A stretch of DNA of 56,198 nucleotides from Burkholderiales bacterium (GCA_019635015.1 JAHCAG010000020.1:1-56198); one strand, 5' to 3'; shown: positions 18,515 through 26,420, numbered from the stretch's first letter. Notes: generated from the letters alone by a model not told the origin. A program made the numbers and translations.

Positions 18515-19489
18515 ATGAAATTACGCTCATCCATCATCATCGCCGCCTGCGCCGCCACGCTGGCGGCCGCGCCGGCCTGGGCCCAGTTCAAGCCGACCAA
18601 GCCGGTCGAGTTCATCGTCCATACCGGTCCCGGCGGCGGTGCCGACGTGCTGGCGCGTTTCATCTCCCAGGTCTTCGAGAAGGAAAACCTGGCGCCAGTG
18701 CGCTTCCAGGTCAGCAACCGCGACGGCGGCGGCGGCCTGCGCGCGATGGCCTATGTGGCCGAGAAGAAGGGTGATACCCACGCCATCGCCGTGTTCACCG
18801 GCAACTGGCTGACCAATCCGCTGACCCGTGCCGAGGCGAAATACACGATCAAGGACATGACCCCGGTCGTGCGCCTGGTGCTGGAGCCGGCGCTGATCGC
18901 GGTCAAGGCCGATGCCCCGCACAAGACGCTGAAGGATTTCATCGACGAAGCCAAGGCCAAACCGAAGACCCTCAAGCAGTCGGGCGGTTCGATTACCAGC
19001 CGCGACAACGTGGTGCGCCAGCTGCTGATGAAGGCCACCGGCGCTGACTGGGCCTACATTTCCTTCCCCGGCGGCGGCGAACGCATCGCGGCGCTGCTCG
19101 GCGGCCACGTCAACATGATGGTGGTCGAGCCGCAGGAAGCCGGCGAACACATCAAGGCCGGCAACATGCGCGTCATCGCGCAGGTCTCCGACAAGCGCCT
19201 GGCCGGTTTCCCCAACGTGCCGACGATCCAGGAAGCCGGCTTCAACATCCCGAACGTCGAGCAGGTGCGCGGCATCGTGATGCCCACGGGCGTTGCGCCG
19301 GACGTGATCGCCTATTACGAGGACCTGTTCCTGCGCCTGACGAAAACCGCCACCTGGCGCAAATACCTCGATGACCAGCAGTTCCAGGACGGCTACATGA
19401 AGTCCGCCGAGCTGGGGAAATACTTCGATGTCTTCACCGACCAAATGCGCGGCATCCTCAAGGAAGCCGGCGCCAAGGTCGTGCGCTGA
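18515..19489 (+). CDS. tctC: TctC/Bug-family periplasmic solute receptor
   Basis: About 324 residues. A Sec signal peptide covers residues 1-23 (hydrophobic IIIAACAATLAAAPA, cleavage after AWA). The mature Bug fold has KPVEFIVHTGPGGGADVLAR, the ligand-loop region of this family. It captures the substrate in the periplasm and hands it to TctAB. ATG 18515 is preceded by GAGGAGG. It is the third gene of the tctB-tctA-tctC set, 49 bp downstream of tctA, and is followed by the MmgE/PrpD enzyme gene. Confidence 0.92.
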   Translation: MKLRSSIIIAACAATLAAAPAWAQFKPTKPVEFIVHTGPGGGADVLARFISQVFEKENLAPVRFQVSNRDGGGGLRAMAYVAEKKGDTHAIAVFTGNWLTNPLTRAEAKYTIKDMTPVVRLVLEPALIAVKADAPHKTLKDFIDEAKAKPKTLKQSGGSITSRDNVVRQLLMKATGADWAYISFPGGGERIAALLGGHVNMMVVEPQEAGEHIKAGNMRVIAQVSDKRLAGFPNVPTIQEAGFNIPNVEQVRGIVMPTGVAPDVIAYYEDLFLRLTKTATWRKYLDDQQFQDGYMKSAELGKYFDVFTDQMRGILKEAGAKVVR

Positions 19490-19574
19490 GCGGTACGCAT
19501 GACGGGCGCCGCCAACGGTGCCCATCCGGCGGGGGTGGATAACCCCCGCTTTTTCTTTGATGACTGGTAAAACG

Positions 19575-20951
19575 ATGACCACCGCAAAACTTCCAGAAAT
19601 TGCCATTGCCGAAAAACTTGCCGACCAGGCCGCGGCGCTGAGCGTCGAACAACTGCCGGCTGAAGTACGCGCCCGCGCCGAGGAACTGCTGATCGACGTG
19701 GTCGGACTCTGCGTTGCAGCGCGCGGCACCGATTACGTAAAGGCCGTGGTTGCCGGTGTCGATGCCGGCGGGCCCTGCACGGCGATCGGCCATGCGCAGA
19801 CCTTTTCCGCGGAAAACGCGGCGCTGATCAACGGCACCGCGACCCACGGCGAGGATTTTGACGACACCTTCGAGGGCGGCCCCGTGCATTCGAGCACCGT
19901 GATCGGGCCGGCAGTGCTGGCCGCGGCGGAGCGTTTCGGCTGCGACGGCCGTGACGTGCTGGCGGGTTTCGTCGCGGGTGTCGAGACGCTGTGCCGGATG
20001 TCGATGGTGATCCCGAAGGCGATCCACAAGTCGGGTTTCCATCCGACCGCCGTGCTCGGTGCGATGGCGGCGACGCTGGCGGTGGCGCGTGCGATGAAGC
20101 TCGACAAAAAACAGACCGTCGATGCACTGGGCATCGCCGGCAGCATGGCGAGCGGCATCATCGAGTACCTGGCCGAAGGCGCCTGGACCAAACGCCTGCA
20201 CGCCGGATGGGCGGCACAGGTGGGCATCCAGGCGGCACGTTTCGGCCAGCAGGGTTTCCTCGGGCCGCGCACGGTGTTTGAAGGCACCCACGGCCTGTAC
20301 TACGCCTTTGCCCGCTCGGCCGAGGGCAACTACGACGTGCTGACCCGTGACTTTGGCAAGGACTGGTACATGTCGCGCATCACCTTCAAGCCCTATGCCA
20401 CGGGCACGATGAACCAACCTTACGCTGATTGCGCGCTGCGGCTGGCGAAGAAGGGTTTCGCCGCCGAGGACGTGGCCGACGTGCTCTGCGAAACCGCCGA
20501 GGGTTATGTGCACCGGCTGTGGGATCCGCTGCCGGCCAAGCAGCGTCCGGCCAATGACTATGCGGCCAAGTTCAGCGCGCCTTTCAACATCGCGGTGGCC
20601 TTCATCACCGGCGGGGCGGGGCTGGCGGCCTTCACCGAAAAGACCGTGCGCGACGAACGCATACTCGCGCTGGCGGGGAAAGTGAAATACGTGGTCGATC
20701 CCAACAACCCCTATCCCAAGGCTTACACCGGCCATGTGCGCATGACGCTGAAGGACGGCCGCGTGTTCGAGGAACGCCAGCCGCATATCCGCGGCGGCGC
20801 GCAGGAGCCGCTGACACGCGCCGAGATCGAGGACAAGTTCCGCCGCAATGCGCTGTTCGGCGGCTGGAATCCGCAGCAGTGCGATAAATTCCTCAAATCG
20901 GTGCCGGGTTTCTTTGCTGGCCGGGTGGATTTGACAGCGCTGCGCGGTTGA
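19575..20951 (+). CDS. MmgE/PrpD family protein (second)
   Basis: About 458 residues with MmgE/PrpD features: RAEELLIDVVGLCVAARGTDY, the active-site region INGTATHGEDFDDTFEGGPVH with SSTVIGPAV, KSGFHPTAVLGAMAATLAVA, and LHAGWAAQVGIQAARFGQQG. It is clearly a paralogue, not a copy, of the protein at 10675-12072. ATG 19575 (MTTAKLPEIA) is preferred; ATG 19560 is an alternative. It lies 85 bp after tctC and probably acts on the imported acid, as a hydratase, isomerase or decarboxylase. An AT-rich repeat-like tract begins at its stop codon. Confidence 0.82.
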   Translation: MTTAKLPEIAIAEKLADQAAALSVEQLPAEVRARAEELLIDVVGLCVAARGTDYVKAVVAGVDAGGPCTAIGHAQTFSAENAALINGTATHGEDFDDTFEGGPVHSSTVIGPAVLAAAERFGCDGRDVLAGFVAGVETLCRMSMVIPKAIHKSGFHPTAVLGAMAATLAVARAMKLDKKQTVDALGIAGSMASGIIEYLAEGAWTKRLHAGWAAQVGIQAARFGQQGFLGPRTVFEGTHGLYYAFARSAEGNYDVLTRDFGKDWYMSRITFKPYATGTMNQPYADCALRLAKKGFAAEDVADVLCETAEGYVHRLWDPLPAKQRPANDYAAKFSAPFNIAVAFITGGAGLAAFTEKTVRDERILALAGKVKYVVDPNNPYPKAYTGHVRMTLKDGRVFEERQPHIRGGAQEPLTRAEIEDKFRRNALFGGWNPQQCDKFLKSVPGFFAGRVDLTALRG

Positions 20952-21017
20952 TAAAAATACCAATAAAATCAAATAGTTGTATATTCCGGCAATAAACTGC
21001 CAATTCAAGGAGTGATC

Positions 21018-21665
21018 ATGGACAAGCCGATCAGTATCGACATCGTTTCCGACGTGGTCTGACCCTGGTGTTTCATCGGCAAGCGCAAGCTGGAAATCGC
21101 GCTGCAGCAGTTCGCCGAACTGCATCCCGGTGAAACACCGCCAGCCGTGCGCTGGCTGCCGTTCCAGTTGAATCCCGACCTGCCGCCGCAGGGCATTTCG
21201 CGCGCCGATTACATCCTGCGCAAGTTCGGCGAAAAGGACAGCTCGCGTTACAAACGCGTGGCTGCAGTCGGCGAGTCGCTGGGGCTCGACATGCAGTTCG
21301 ATAAAATCAAGGTGCAGCCGAACACGGTCAAGGCGCACCGCCTGATGCACCACGCCGGCGAAACCGGCAAACAGGATGCGATGGCGGAAGCCCTGTTCCG
21401 CGCCTATTTCGTCGAGGGTGCCAACCTGACCGACGATGCGACGCTGGCGGAATACGCGGCGCAGGCGGGGCTCGACCGCGCAGAAATCATGGCCTATCTC
21501 GCCAGCGATACGGATGCCGACCTGATCCAGAGTGCCGATGTCGAAGCGCGGCAGGTGGGCATCAGCGGCGTGCCCTTTTTCATTTTCAACCGCACGATCG
21601 GCGTATCCGGCGCGCAGGAGCCGGATGTGTTGCTGCAGGCGATGGAACAGGCGCGGCAGGGCTGA
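21018..21665 (+). CDS. FrnE/DsbA-family thioredoxin-fold oxidoreductase with in-frame UGA (predicted selenoprotein, UPWC)
   Basis: The frame from ATG 21018 (ribosome site AAGGAG, 6-7 bp away) encodes a DsbA-like FrnE/2-hydroxychromene-2-carboxylate isomerase family protein of about 215 residues. Codon 15, at 21060-21062, is TGA. The local reading is DIVSDVV-TGA-PWCFIGKRKLE, and the family consensus is DxVCPWCxxGKR, so TGA replaces exactly the first, nucleophilic Cys of CPWC. The next 200 codons are open and conserved: WLPFQLNPDLPPQG, KVQPNTVKAHRLMHHAG, and VGISGVPFFIFN with the cis-Pro loop. Two possible hairpins follow the UGA, with loops starting about 19 and 25 nt downstream. Neither has an obvious classical SECIS loop. 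Alternatives are a Cys-to-stop mutation or a sequencing error. If it is a stop, internal starts would give only an inactive C-terminal piece. Confidence 0.75.
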
Positions 21666-22058
21666 TCAGCGGCCGCGTCCGAGTTTCTCCGCGATTTTTC
21701 CGGCGTAATCGGCCTCGAGCTGCAGGCTGCCGCGCCGGCCCAGTGGCGCGTGCGTCAGCAAAAAACGCAGGCGCGTGAGCAGGCGGCCGCGTTCATCCCC
21801 GCTGTCCGCGGCGCGCAGCAGGGCCTCGATGTCGCGGATCTCCCCGTGCACTTCGACTTCCGGCGGCAGGCAGCCCGCGTTCTTCAGCAGACGGTACGCG
21901 GCGCGCAGTTCTTCCGGCACCAGCGCATCGTCGCCGAGGTTCAGCGGCTCGCCCGTGCCCGGCAGGTCCTCGAATTCGCCGCGCGCCTGTGCCTCACCGA
22001 TGTGTTTCTCGGCGAGGGCGTCGAGCAGGGGCAGTGCATGCCGCGGCGCGCGTTTCAT
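21666..22058 (-). CDS. DnaJ-homologue DUF1992 domain protein
   Basis: About 130 residues from ATG 22058 (MKRAPRHALPLLDALAEKHI). DUF1992 pattern: LAEKHIGEAQARGEFEDLPGTGEPL near the N-terminus, then LVPEELRAAYRLLKNAGCLPPEVE. These 'DnaJ family domain' proteins lack a J domain in this region and have no settled function. Its start overlaps the stop of the hydrolase gene by 4 bp (ATGA), so it is the second gene of a minus-strand pair. Its stop abuts that of the convergent FrnE-like gene. Confidence 0.85.
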   Translation of the reverse strand: MKRAPRHALPLLDALAEKHIGEAQARGEFEDLPGTGEPLNLGDDALVPEELRAAYRLLKNAGCLPPEVEVHGEIRDIEALLRAADSGDERGRLLTRLRFLLTHAPLGRRGSLQLEADYAGKIAEKLGRGR

Positions 22059-22915
22059 GGCGCCAGCAGGAAATCGCGCACCGCGCGGATCTGGTCCTCC
22101 GCCATCAGCGCCGGCGCATGGCCGACGCCGGGAAACTCGATCAGCTGCGGCCGCGGCCCGCGGTGTGTCATCTCCAATGCCACGTCGCGCGGCAGCAGGT
22201 CGGATTCGGCGCCGCGCAGCAGCAGCGTCGGGCAGCTGACCGCGTCGTAGTGGTTCCACAGCAGGATGTCGCGGTCCATTGCCTTGCGGAAGGGCAGCGC
22301 GATCGCCGGATCGTAATTGAGATGCCAGCGGCCGGCGTCATCGCGCTTTGCCGTGTGTTCGGCGAGATGCCGCCACTGCGCGTCGGTCAGCGGGCCGAAG
22401 GGTGCCGAGACCTTGCGGATGTAACGCTCCAGCGCGTCGAAGGATTCGAAGTCCGGCGCCTTGCCGACATAGCTGCCGATGCGCGCCATCGATTCCTTCG
22501 GTATTACCGTGCCTACATCGTTCAGCAGCAGCCGGCGGATCGGCGTCTGCGGCCGCGCGGCCAGCAGCATGCCCAGCATGCCGCCCATCGAGGTGCCGAC
22601 CCAGTAAATCTCCTGCGCGCCGGTTGCGGTGATGCGCGCGATCAGCGCCGTCGCATCGGCCATGTACTGCGGATAACCATAGTCCTCGGGGTTCGCCAGC
22701 CAGTCGCTGCGGCCGCGGCCCGCGACGTCGAGGCAGACCACGCGCAGTTCATCCTGCAGCGCCGCGGCCAGGGTGTCGAAGTCGCGGCAGTTGCGGGTGA
22801 GCCCGTGCACGCAGATGGCCACCCGCGGATTCGCCGGGTCGCCCCAGTCGGTGTAATGCAGGCGGTGGAAACCCTGGCTGTTGAGGCAGTGCAGGCGGTA
22901 CTCTTGCATGGGCAT
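22055..22915 (-). CDS. Alpha/beta-fold hydrolase
   Basis: 286-residue alpha/beta hydrolase. The oxyanion-side HG is in ICVHGLTRNCRDFD; the nucleophile elbow is VGTSMGGMLG (Ser); the acid is likely Asp in LLRGAESDLLP; the catalytic His is in GVGHAPAL. DVAGRGRSDWLANPEDYGYPQY is typical of the esterase/C-C hydrolase group. The substrate cannot be named. It is upstream of, and translationally coupled to, the DUF1992 gene. Confidence 0.85.
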   Translation of the reverse strand: MPMQEYRLHCLNSQGFHRLHYTDWGDPANPRVAICVHGLTRNCRDFDTLAAALQDELRVVCLDVAGRGRSDWLANPEDYGYPQYMADATALIARITATGAQEIYWVGTSMGGMLGMLLAARPQTPIRRLLLNDVGTVIPKESMARIGSYVGKAPDFESFDALERYIRKVSAPFGPLTDAQWRHLAEHTAKRDDAGRWHLNYDPAIALPFRKAMDRDILLWNHYDAVSCPTLLLRGAESDLLPRDVALEMTHRGPRPQLIEFPGVGHAPALMAEDQIRAVRDFLLAP

Positions 22916-22948
22916 CTCGTGATTATGTGATTAACCGGATTTAAGGGG

Positions 22949-23785
22949 CTAACGTAAAGCGAGCATGGCCAGCAGCATGGCAAGGAATCCGGTGGGTATG
23001 CAAATCATCAGACTGACGCATGCCCGTATCAGATAACGTTGTCCCAGCTTCTCTGGTATTTCGTCGGCAAGCAGGAACGGTCGGCCGTCTTTCGGCTTGC
23101 GCATCCGGTGCACGCCCTCGACCACAGTCTTTGACTGCTCGCTGCGCGTCTTGCGCAGTTCACTTGCCGCCTGCAGTAGCGCAAGCTCCCATTCCTTCTG
23201 GTCCATGATGCCGTCCCGGTCGAGATCAAAGCGTTCATGCAGGTTTTCCCGGTCGAGTTTCCAGGTATCAATCAGTGAACCAATCTCCGCTATTTCATCG
23301 TCATCATTGTGCAGGTGGCCGCCGGTTGTTGTGAAATCCCCGATGGCGTACAGCGTGTCATTGGGCAGCAGCAGCCATTCAGTGTGGCGATCAGATCCTT
23401 CGCTCCAAGAGCGGCATCTGTTGGCAGTGACATGGGCGCCCTGCGGCGAGATCACGCATTGACCGGTGTCGTCCACGATCAGGAAAGGCGCGGTGCTGTT
23501 GTCTTTCTTGATGAGTTCCAGTTTGTTGGTGGATGTGTCGAGTCTCTCGTGCCAATACTGATACCAGCAACAGGGGACGTTGCCGAAAGGGCTGTGTATG
23601 GGTGTGCCGTTGATCAATTCGCAGCGGCCGAACAGTTCGACATAACCCTGCGCCGCGGTGGCGATATTGGATGTGGGGAAATCCCGGATCTTCCGATAAC
23701 TGCGCAGGAAGTCGATCCAGTAAAGAAAACAGAGGCCACTGAACAACAGCAGCACACACGACCAGAACCAGAGTACGATTACCAT
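22949..23785 (-). CDS. GIDE-type membrane protein with an EF-hand (copy 1)
   Basis: About 278 residues. One membrane span lies at residues 2-24 and one or two at the C-terminus (about 252-276). Between them, the N-terminal side resembles the GIDE/BAM domain shared with eukaryotic MULAN-type E3 ligases (SNIATAAQGYVELFGRCELI, then NVPCCWYQY and DDTGQCVISPQGA, ending TEWLLLPNDTLYAIGDF). A single canonical EF-hand loop follows, DLDRDGIMDQKEW, with Asp/Asp/Asp and a Glu at position 12. There is no RING domain. A paralogue is directly upstream, and lemA beyond it. GIDE-LemA neighbours are common in bacteria, but the function is unknown. Confidence 0.75.
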   Translation of the reverse strand: MVIVLWFWSCVLLLFSGLCFLYWIDFLRSYRKIRDFPTSNIATAAQGYVELFGRCELINGTPIHSPFGNVPCCWYQYWHERLDTSTNKLELIKKDNSTAPFLIVDDTGQCVISPQGAHVTANRCRSWSEGSDRHTEWLLLPNDTLYAIGDFTTTGGHLHNDDDEIAEIGSLIDTWKLDRENLHERFDLDRDGIMDQKEWELALLQAASELRKTRSEQSKTVVEGVHRMRKPKDGRPFLLADEIPEKLGQRYLIRACVSLMICIPTGFLAMLLAMLALR

Positions 23786-23915
23786 CGCGGTGGCAAGACG
23801 GCTGCTATCACTTGTTCAGGCTCCTGCAGCGCCCTTGCCAGTGCATCGAGGTCGCGGCTGTCGAGGCTCTGGAACCAAGAATAAATCATAAGCATTTGAT
23901 TTAATTAATTATTTT

Positions 23916-24821
23916 CTATCTGAAGCCAAACAGGAACAGGCTGCCTATGCCGCAGCCGGCCAGCGCCGCGAGGTGCAGCGCGCTCCACCACCAGTAACGC
24001 CGGCCCAGCGCATCGGGCATTTCGTTGGCGAGCAGGAACAAGCGGCGGTCTCTCGGCTTGCGCAGCAAGTGTACGCCCTCGGTCAACGGCTTCACGGTTT
24101 CGCTGCGGATCCTGCGCACCTCGCGTTTGGCCTGCATGCGCGCGAGCTCCCACTCCTGCATGTCGATGGTGCCATCCTGGTTGAGGTCGAAACGCTCGTG
24201 CAGCGTCTGCTGGTCGCGTTTCCAGGCATCGATCAGTTCGGCGACGTCCCGGCGCTCCTCGACCTCCTCGCGCACATTGCCGCTGGTGGTGACGAACTCG
24301 CCCAGCGCGTAGAGGACCTCGCCGGGCACCAGCAGCCATTCGGTGTGGCGATAGGGTTCCTCGTACCAGGTCCGGTGGTTGCTGGTGACGATTTCCGCAC
24401 CTTCCGGCGAGATCACGCACTGGCCGGTGTCATCGACCAGCATGAAATGCGCGACGCTGCAGCCCCGGTCGATGGTCTGCCATTTGTTGTCGGATTTGCG
24501 TTCTTCAACGATGTAACGGTACCAGCAGCAGCGCTGGCGGCCGAGTTTGCTGATCACAGGGGTGCCGTCGATCAGGTCGCCGCGCCCCAGCAGCTCGACA
24601 TAACCCTGGGCGGCGGAGGCGATCTTCGAGGTCGGCAGGTCGTGGATCTGGCGGTAACGGCGGTAGTTGCCGAGCCAGGCGAAAAAGCTGACCACCGCCA
24701 TCGCCAGCAGCGCCCAGGGCCAAGCTTCAGGCCTTTCGGTCTGGATGGCGACGACGATGATGACGACATGCGCGGAACCCGTCAGCCACCACGGGCCCTG
24801 CATGCGGGTGTGCCCGATCAT
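23916..24821 (-). CDS. GIDE-type membrane protein with an EF-hand (copy 2)
   Basis: About 301 residues and collinear with copy 1. Membrane segments are at about residues 13-30 and 33-48 and at the C-terminus. The GIDE region has SKIASAAQGYVELLGRGDLI, RQRCCWYRYIVEE and DDTGQCVISPEGAEIV. The EF-hand loop is DLNQDGTIDMQEW. The conserved KPRDRRLFLLANEMPDALGRR before the last spans is also shared with copy 1. It lies 26 bp downstream of lemA, so lemA-GIDE2-GIDE1 is probably one transcript. EF-hand Ca2+ binding is inferred from the loop residues. Confidence 0.77.
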   Translation of the reverse strand: MIGHTRMQGPWWLTGSAHVVIIVVAIQTERPEAWPWALLAMAVVSFFAWLGNYRRYRQIHDLPTSKIASAAQGYVELLGRGDLIDGTPVISKLGRQRCCWYRYIVEERKSDNKWQTIDRGCSVAHFMLVDDTGQCVISPEGAEIVTSNHRTWYEEPYRHTEWLLVPGEVLYALGEFVTTSGNVREEVEERRDVAELIDAWKRDQQTLHERFDLNQDGTIDMQEWELARMQAKREVRRIRSETVKPLTEGVHLLRKPRDRRLFLLANEMPDALGRRYWWWSALHLAALAGCGIGSLFLFGFR

Positions 24822-24847
24822 GCGCGGTGCCGCGGTTCAGTGCCCAA

Positions 24848-25423
24848 TCAGGAATTGAACAGCTGCTTGACGTCGACGTCCTTCTTCTCTTCCTCGGAGA
24901 ACTCCAGCAGCTGCGCCTCCCTGAAGTTCAGCAGCCGGGCGACGATCACGTCCGGGAACTGCTCGATGCGCACATTGTTGACGTTGACCGACTCGTTGTA
25001 GAACTCGCGGCGGTCGGCGATCGCGTTCTCCAGCGAGGAAATGCGCGTCTGCAGCTGCTGGAAATTCTGGTTGGCCTTCAGGTCGGGATAGGCCTCGGCC
25101 AGCGCGAACAGGCTGCCCAGCGCGCCGCGCAGCATGGTTTCGGCGCCACCGAGGGCGGGAATATTCTGCGCCTCACGCGCCGAGAACACCTTCGAACGCG
25201 CCTCAATCACCTTCGCCAGCGTGTCCTGCTCGAACTTCATGTACTGCTTGCAGGTCTCGACCAGCTTGGGCAGTTCGTCGTGGCGCTGCTTCAGCAGCAC
25301 GTCGATGTTGGCCCAGGCCTTGGTGACGTTGTGCTTGATCTGGACCAGGCTGTTGTAGATCGTGACGCCGTAGACCAGGACCAGGACGATGATGCCGAGG
25401 GTGATGAGGGTGCCGATGCCCAT
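24848..25423 (-). CDS. lemA: LemA family protein
   Basis: About 191 residues from ATG 25423 (MGIGTLITLGIIVLVLVYGV), an N-terminal membrane anchor followed by a mostly helical domain. LemA signatures are YNSLVQIKHNVTKAWANIDVLLKQRHDELPKL-type helices, RSKVFSAREAQNIPALG, and NQNFQQLQTRISSLENAIAD. The C-terminus ending EEKKDVDVKQLF is usual. A GGGAGAA ribosome site precedes the ATG. LemA proteins are inner-membrane anchored and often sit next to GIDE, TPM or protease genes; their role is poorly known. It leads the minus-strand operon with the two GIDE proteins. Confidence 0.92.
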   Translation of the reverse strand: MGIGTLITLGIIVLVLVYGVTIYNSLVQIKHNVTKAWANIDVLLKQRHDELPKLVETCKQYMKFEQDTLAKVIEARSKVFSAREAQNIPALGGAETMLRGALGSLFALAEAYPDLKANQNFQQLQTRISSLENAIADRREFYNESVNVNNVRIEQFPDVIVARLLNFREAQLLEFSEEEKKDVDVKQLFNS

Positions 25424-25494
25424 GATGTTCTCCCTGATTTTTTGTGGGACTGACGGGAGGGATTGTATAGCAGGGGCGGGGTGGGGAGAGGGAT

Positions 25495-25548
25495 ACGTAG
25501 TGCGGATCAGCCGCGGGAGCGGTGGCATCCGCCGGATGAGTGTTCGAC
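25495..25548. repeat. Copy of a dispersed GTAG-GCGGAT-AGCC...ATCCGCCGGATGAGTGTT repeat
   Basis: This 54-bp stretch starts CGTAGTGCGGATCAGCC and ends ATCCGCCGGATGAGTGTT. It resembles the sequence at 25825-25880 base for base over most of its length. It lies in the 555-bp intergenic region between lemA and the HNH gene, which contains no supported gene and consists almost wholly of repeat elements. Confidence 0.6.
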
Positions 25549-25602
25549 ATTCGATAATCAAGGACAGAACAAGATCAACTTCGCCGGGGGCAGCCCGGCG
25601 GC

Positions 25603-25640
25603 TGGTGACTTTCTTTTGCTTGCCCAAAAGAAAGTCACCA
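25603..25640. repeat. 16-bp perfect inverted repeat at the head of a dispersed element
   Basis: The arms TGGTGACTTTCTTTTG and CAAAAGAAAGTCACCA are exact complements around CTTGCC. From memory, this hairpin and the roughly 170 bp after it (AAGAAAAGGGCACCC, then GGCGGCTGCGGAACTCGCCC, then GGGCTCAGACAGTCCTCG, to about 25800) resemble an unnamed element seen in intergenic regions of many proteobacteria. No open frame of convincing coding character covers it. Confidence 0.65.
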
Positions 25641-25824
25641 AAGAAAAGGGCACCCTGGTTCGCCGGCCCTTCGGGCTTCCCTGCGCTGCTCGCCAAGCCG
25701 GGCGGCTGCGGAACTCGCCCTTGCCGCTGTGCGGCAAGGGCTCAGACAGTCCTCGCCGACGGCCCCCGGCTTGGCTGTGCTGCTCGGCGGCTCACAAGGG
25801 GAGAGTGACGGGAGGGGGCTGGAA

Positions 25825-25938
25825 CGTAGGGCGGATAAGCCGCATGAGCGGCGCCATCCGCTGGATGAGTGTTGGTGTTTCGGCTATTTCCGAATAACGC
25901 TGCATGCGGCGCATGACGCTTCGCTTATGCGCCCTACG
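25825..25938. mobile_element. MITE-like 114-bp element with 16-bp terminal inverted repeats
   Basis: The left end CGTAGGGCGGATAAGC and the right end GCTTATGCGCCCTACG are inverted complements with one mismatch. The interior has a second inverted pair (GCGGCGCCATCCGC and TGCATGCGGCGCATGACGC). It has no coding capacity. Together with the related half-copy at 25495-25548, it points to a small non-autonomous repeat family inserted between lemA and the HNH gene. Confidence 0.5.
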
Positions 25939-25978
25939 AGACTATTGCATCTAATTTGAATGTCTTTTATTCGTTAAG

Positions 25979-26359
25979 TTACTGACCATTTTCGATTGCC
26001 CTCCTGACAATCGGCGAGACCGTGTCCGTGCTGATGCCTTTCGCCAAACAATATTTGGACTCCAGCAATGCAGATAGCCGCTTTTGGCCTTTGCTTGAGT
26101 TGCAGCCACAGCAGCACAGTGCAATGTTCTCCCTGGTAACGATGGAAGCATCGTTGACGATGTGCTCCCAGCTTGCCGCAGTCCTGCGCGAGACATGTGC
26201 CGGAGTAAAAGCAACTCCACAGTACACACATGCCCTGTCTCGTTCCCGCACTTCCTGCTCAAGCCACGCCGGGATGTTCCAGTTATTCGCCACCGCTGAT
26301 CGAGGCTCCGTTATGCATAACGTGTATTGGCTGACATTTGTAATTGGCATTCTGCGCAA
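25979..26359 (-). CDS. HNH endonuclease family protein
   Basis: 126-residue protein of lower GC than its surroundings. It has a first zinc pair CVYC, then the HNH core SWEHIVNDASIVTRENIALC with a second Cys-rich turn (CCCGCNSSKG). This matches small HNH nucleases with a Cys4 zinc site and the N-K-G ending. The catalytic His is in WEHI. The start is ATG 26359 or ATG 26350. It stands alone; base composition and the adjacent repeat block suggest acquisition. Whether it is a mobile-element relic or a defence or repair nuclease is unknown. Confidence 0.75.
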   Translation of the reverse strand: MRRMPITNVSQYTLCITEPRSAVANNWNIPAWLEQEVRERDRACVYCGVAFTPAHVSRRTAASWEHIVNDASIVTRENIALCCCGCNSSKGQKRLSALLESKYCLAKGISTDTVSPIVRRAIENGQ

Positions 26360-26420
26360 GAATTGGGTGCATCATAGGGCACTGCAAAACCTCGCTCAAC
26401 CTCGCGCACGACACTTCGCC

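Noticed and set aside
25460..25900. Open frames in the lemA-HNH gap
   Set aside because: The sequence is made of inverted and dispersed repeats, and the translations have no family similarity or plausible starts.
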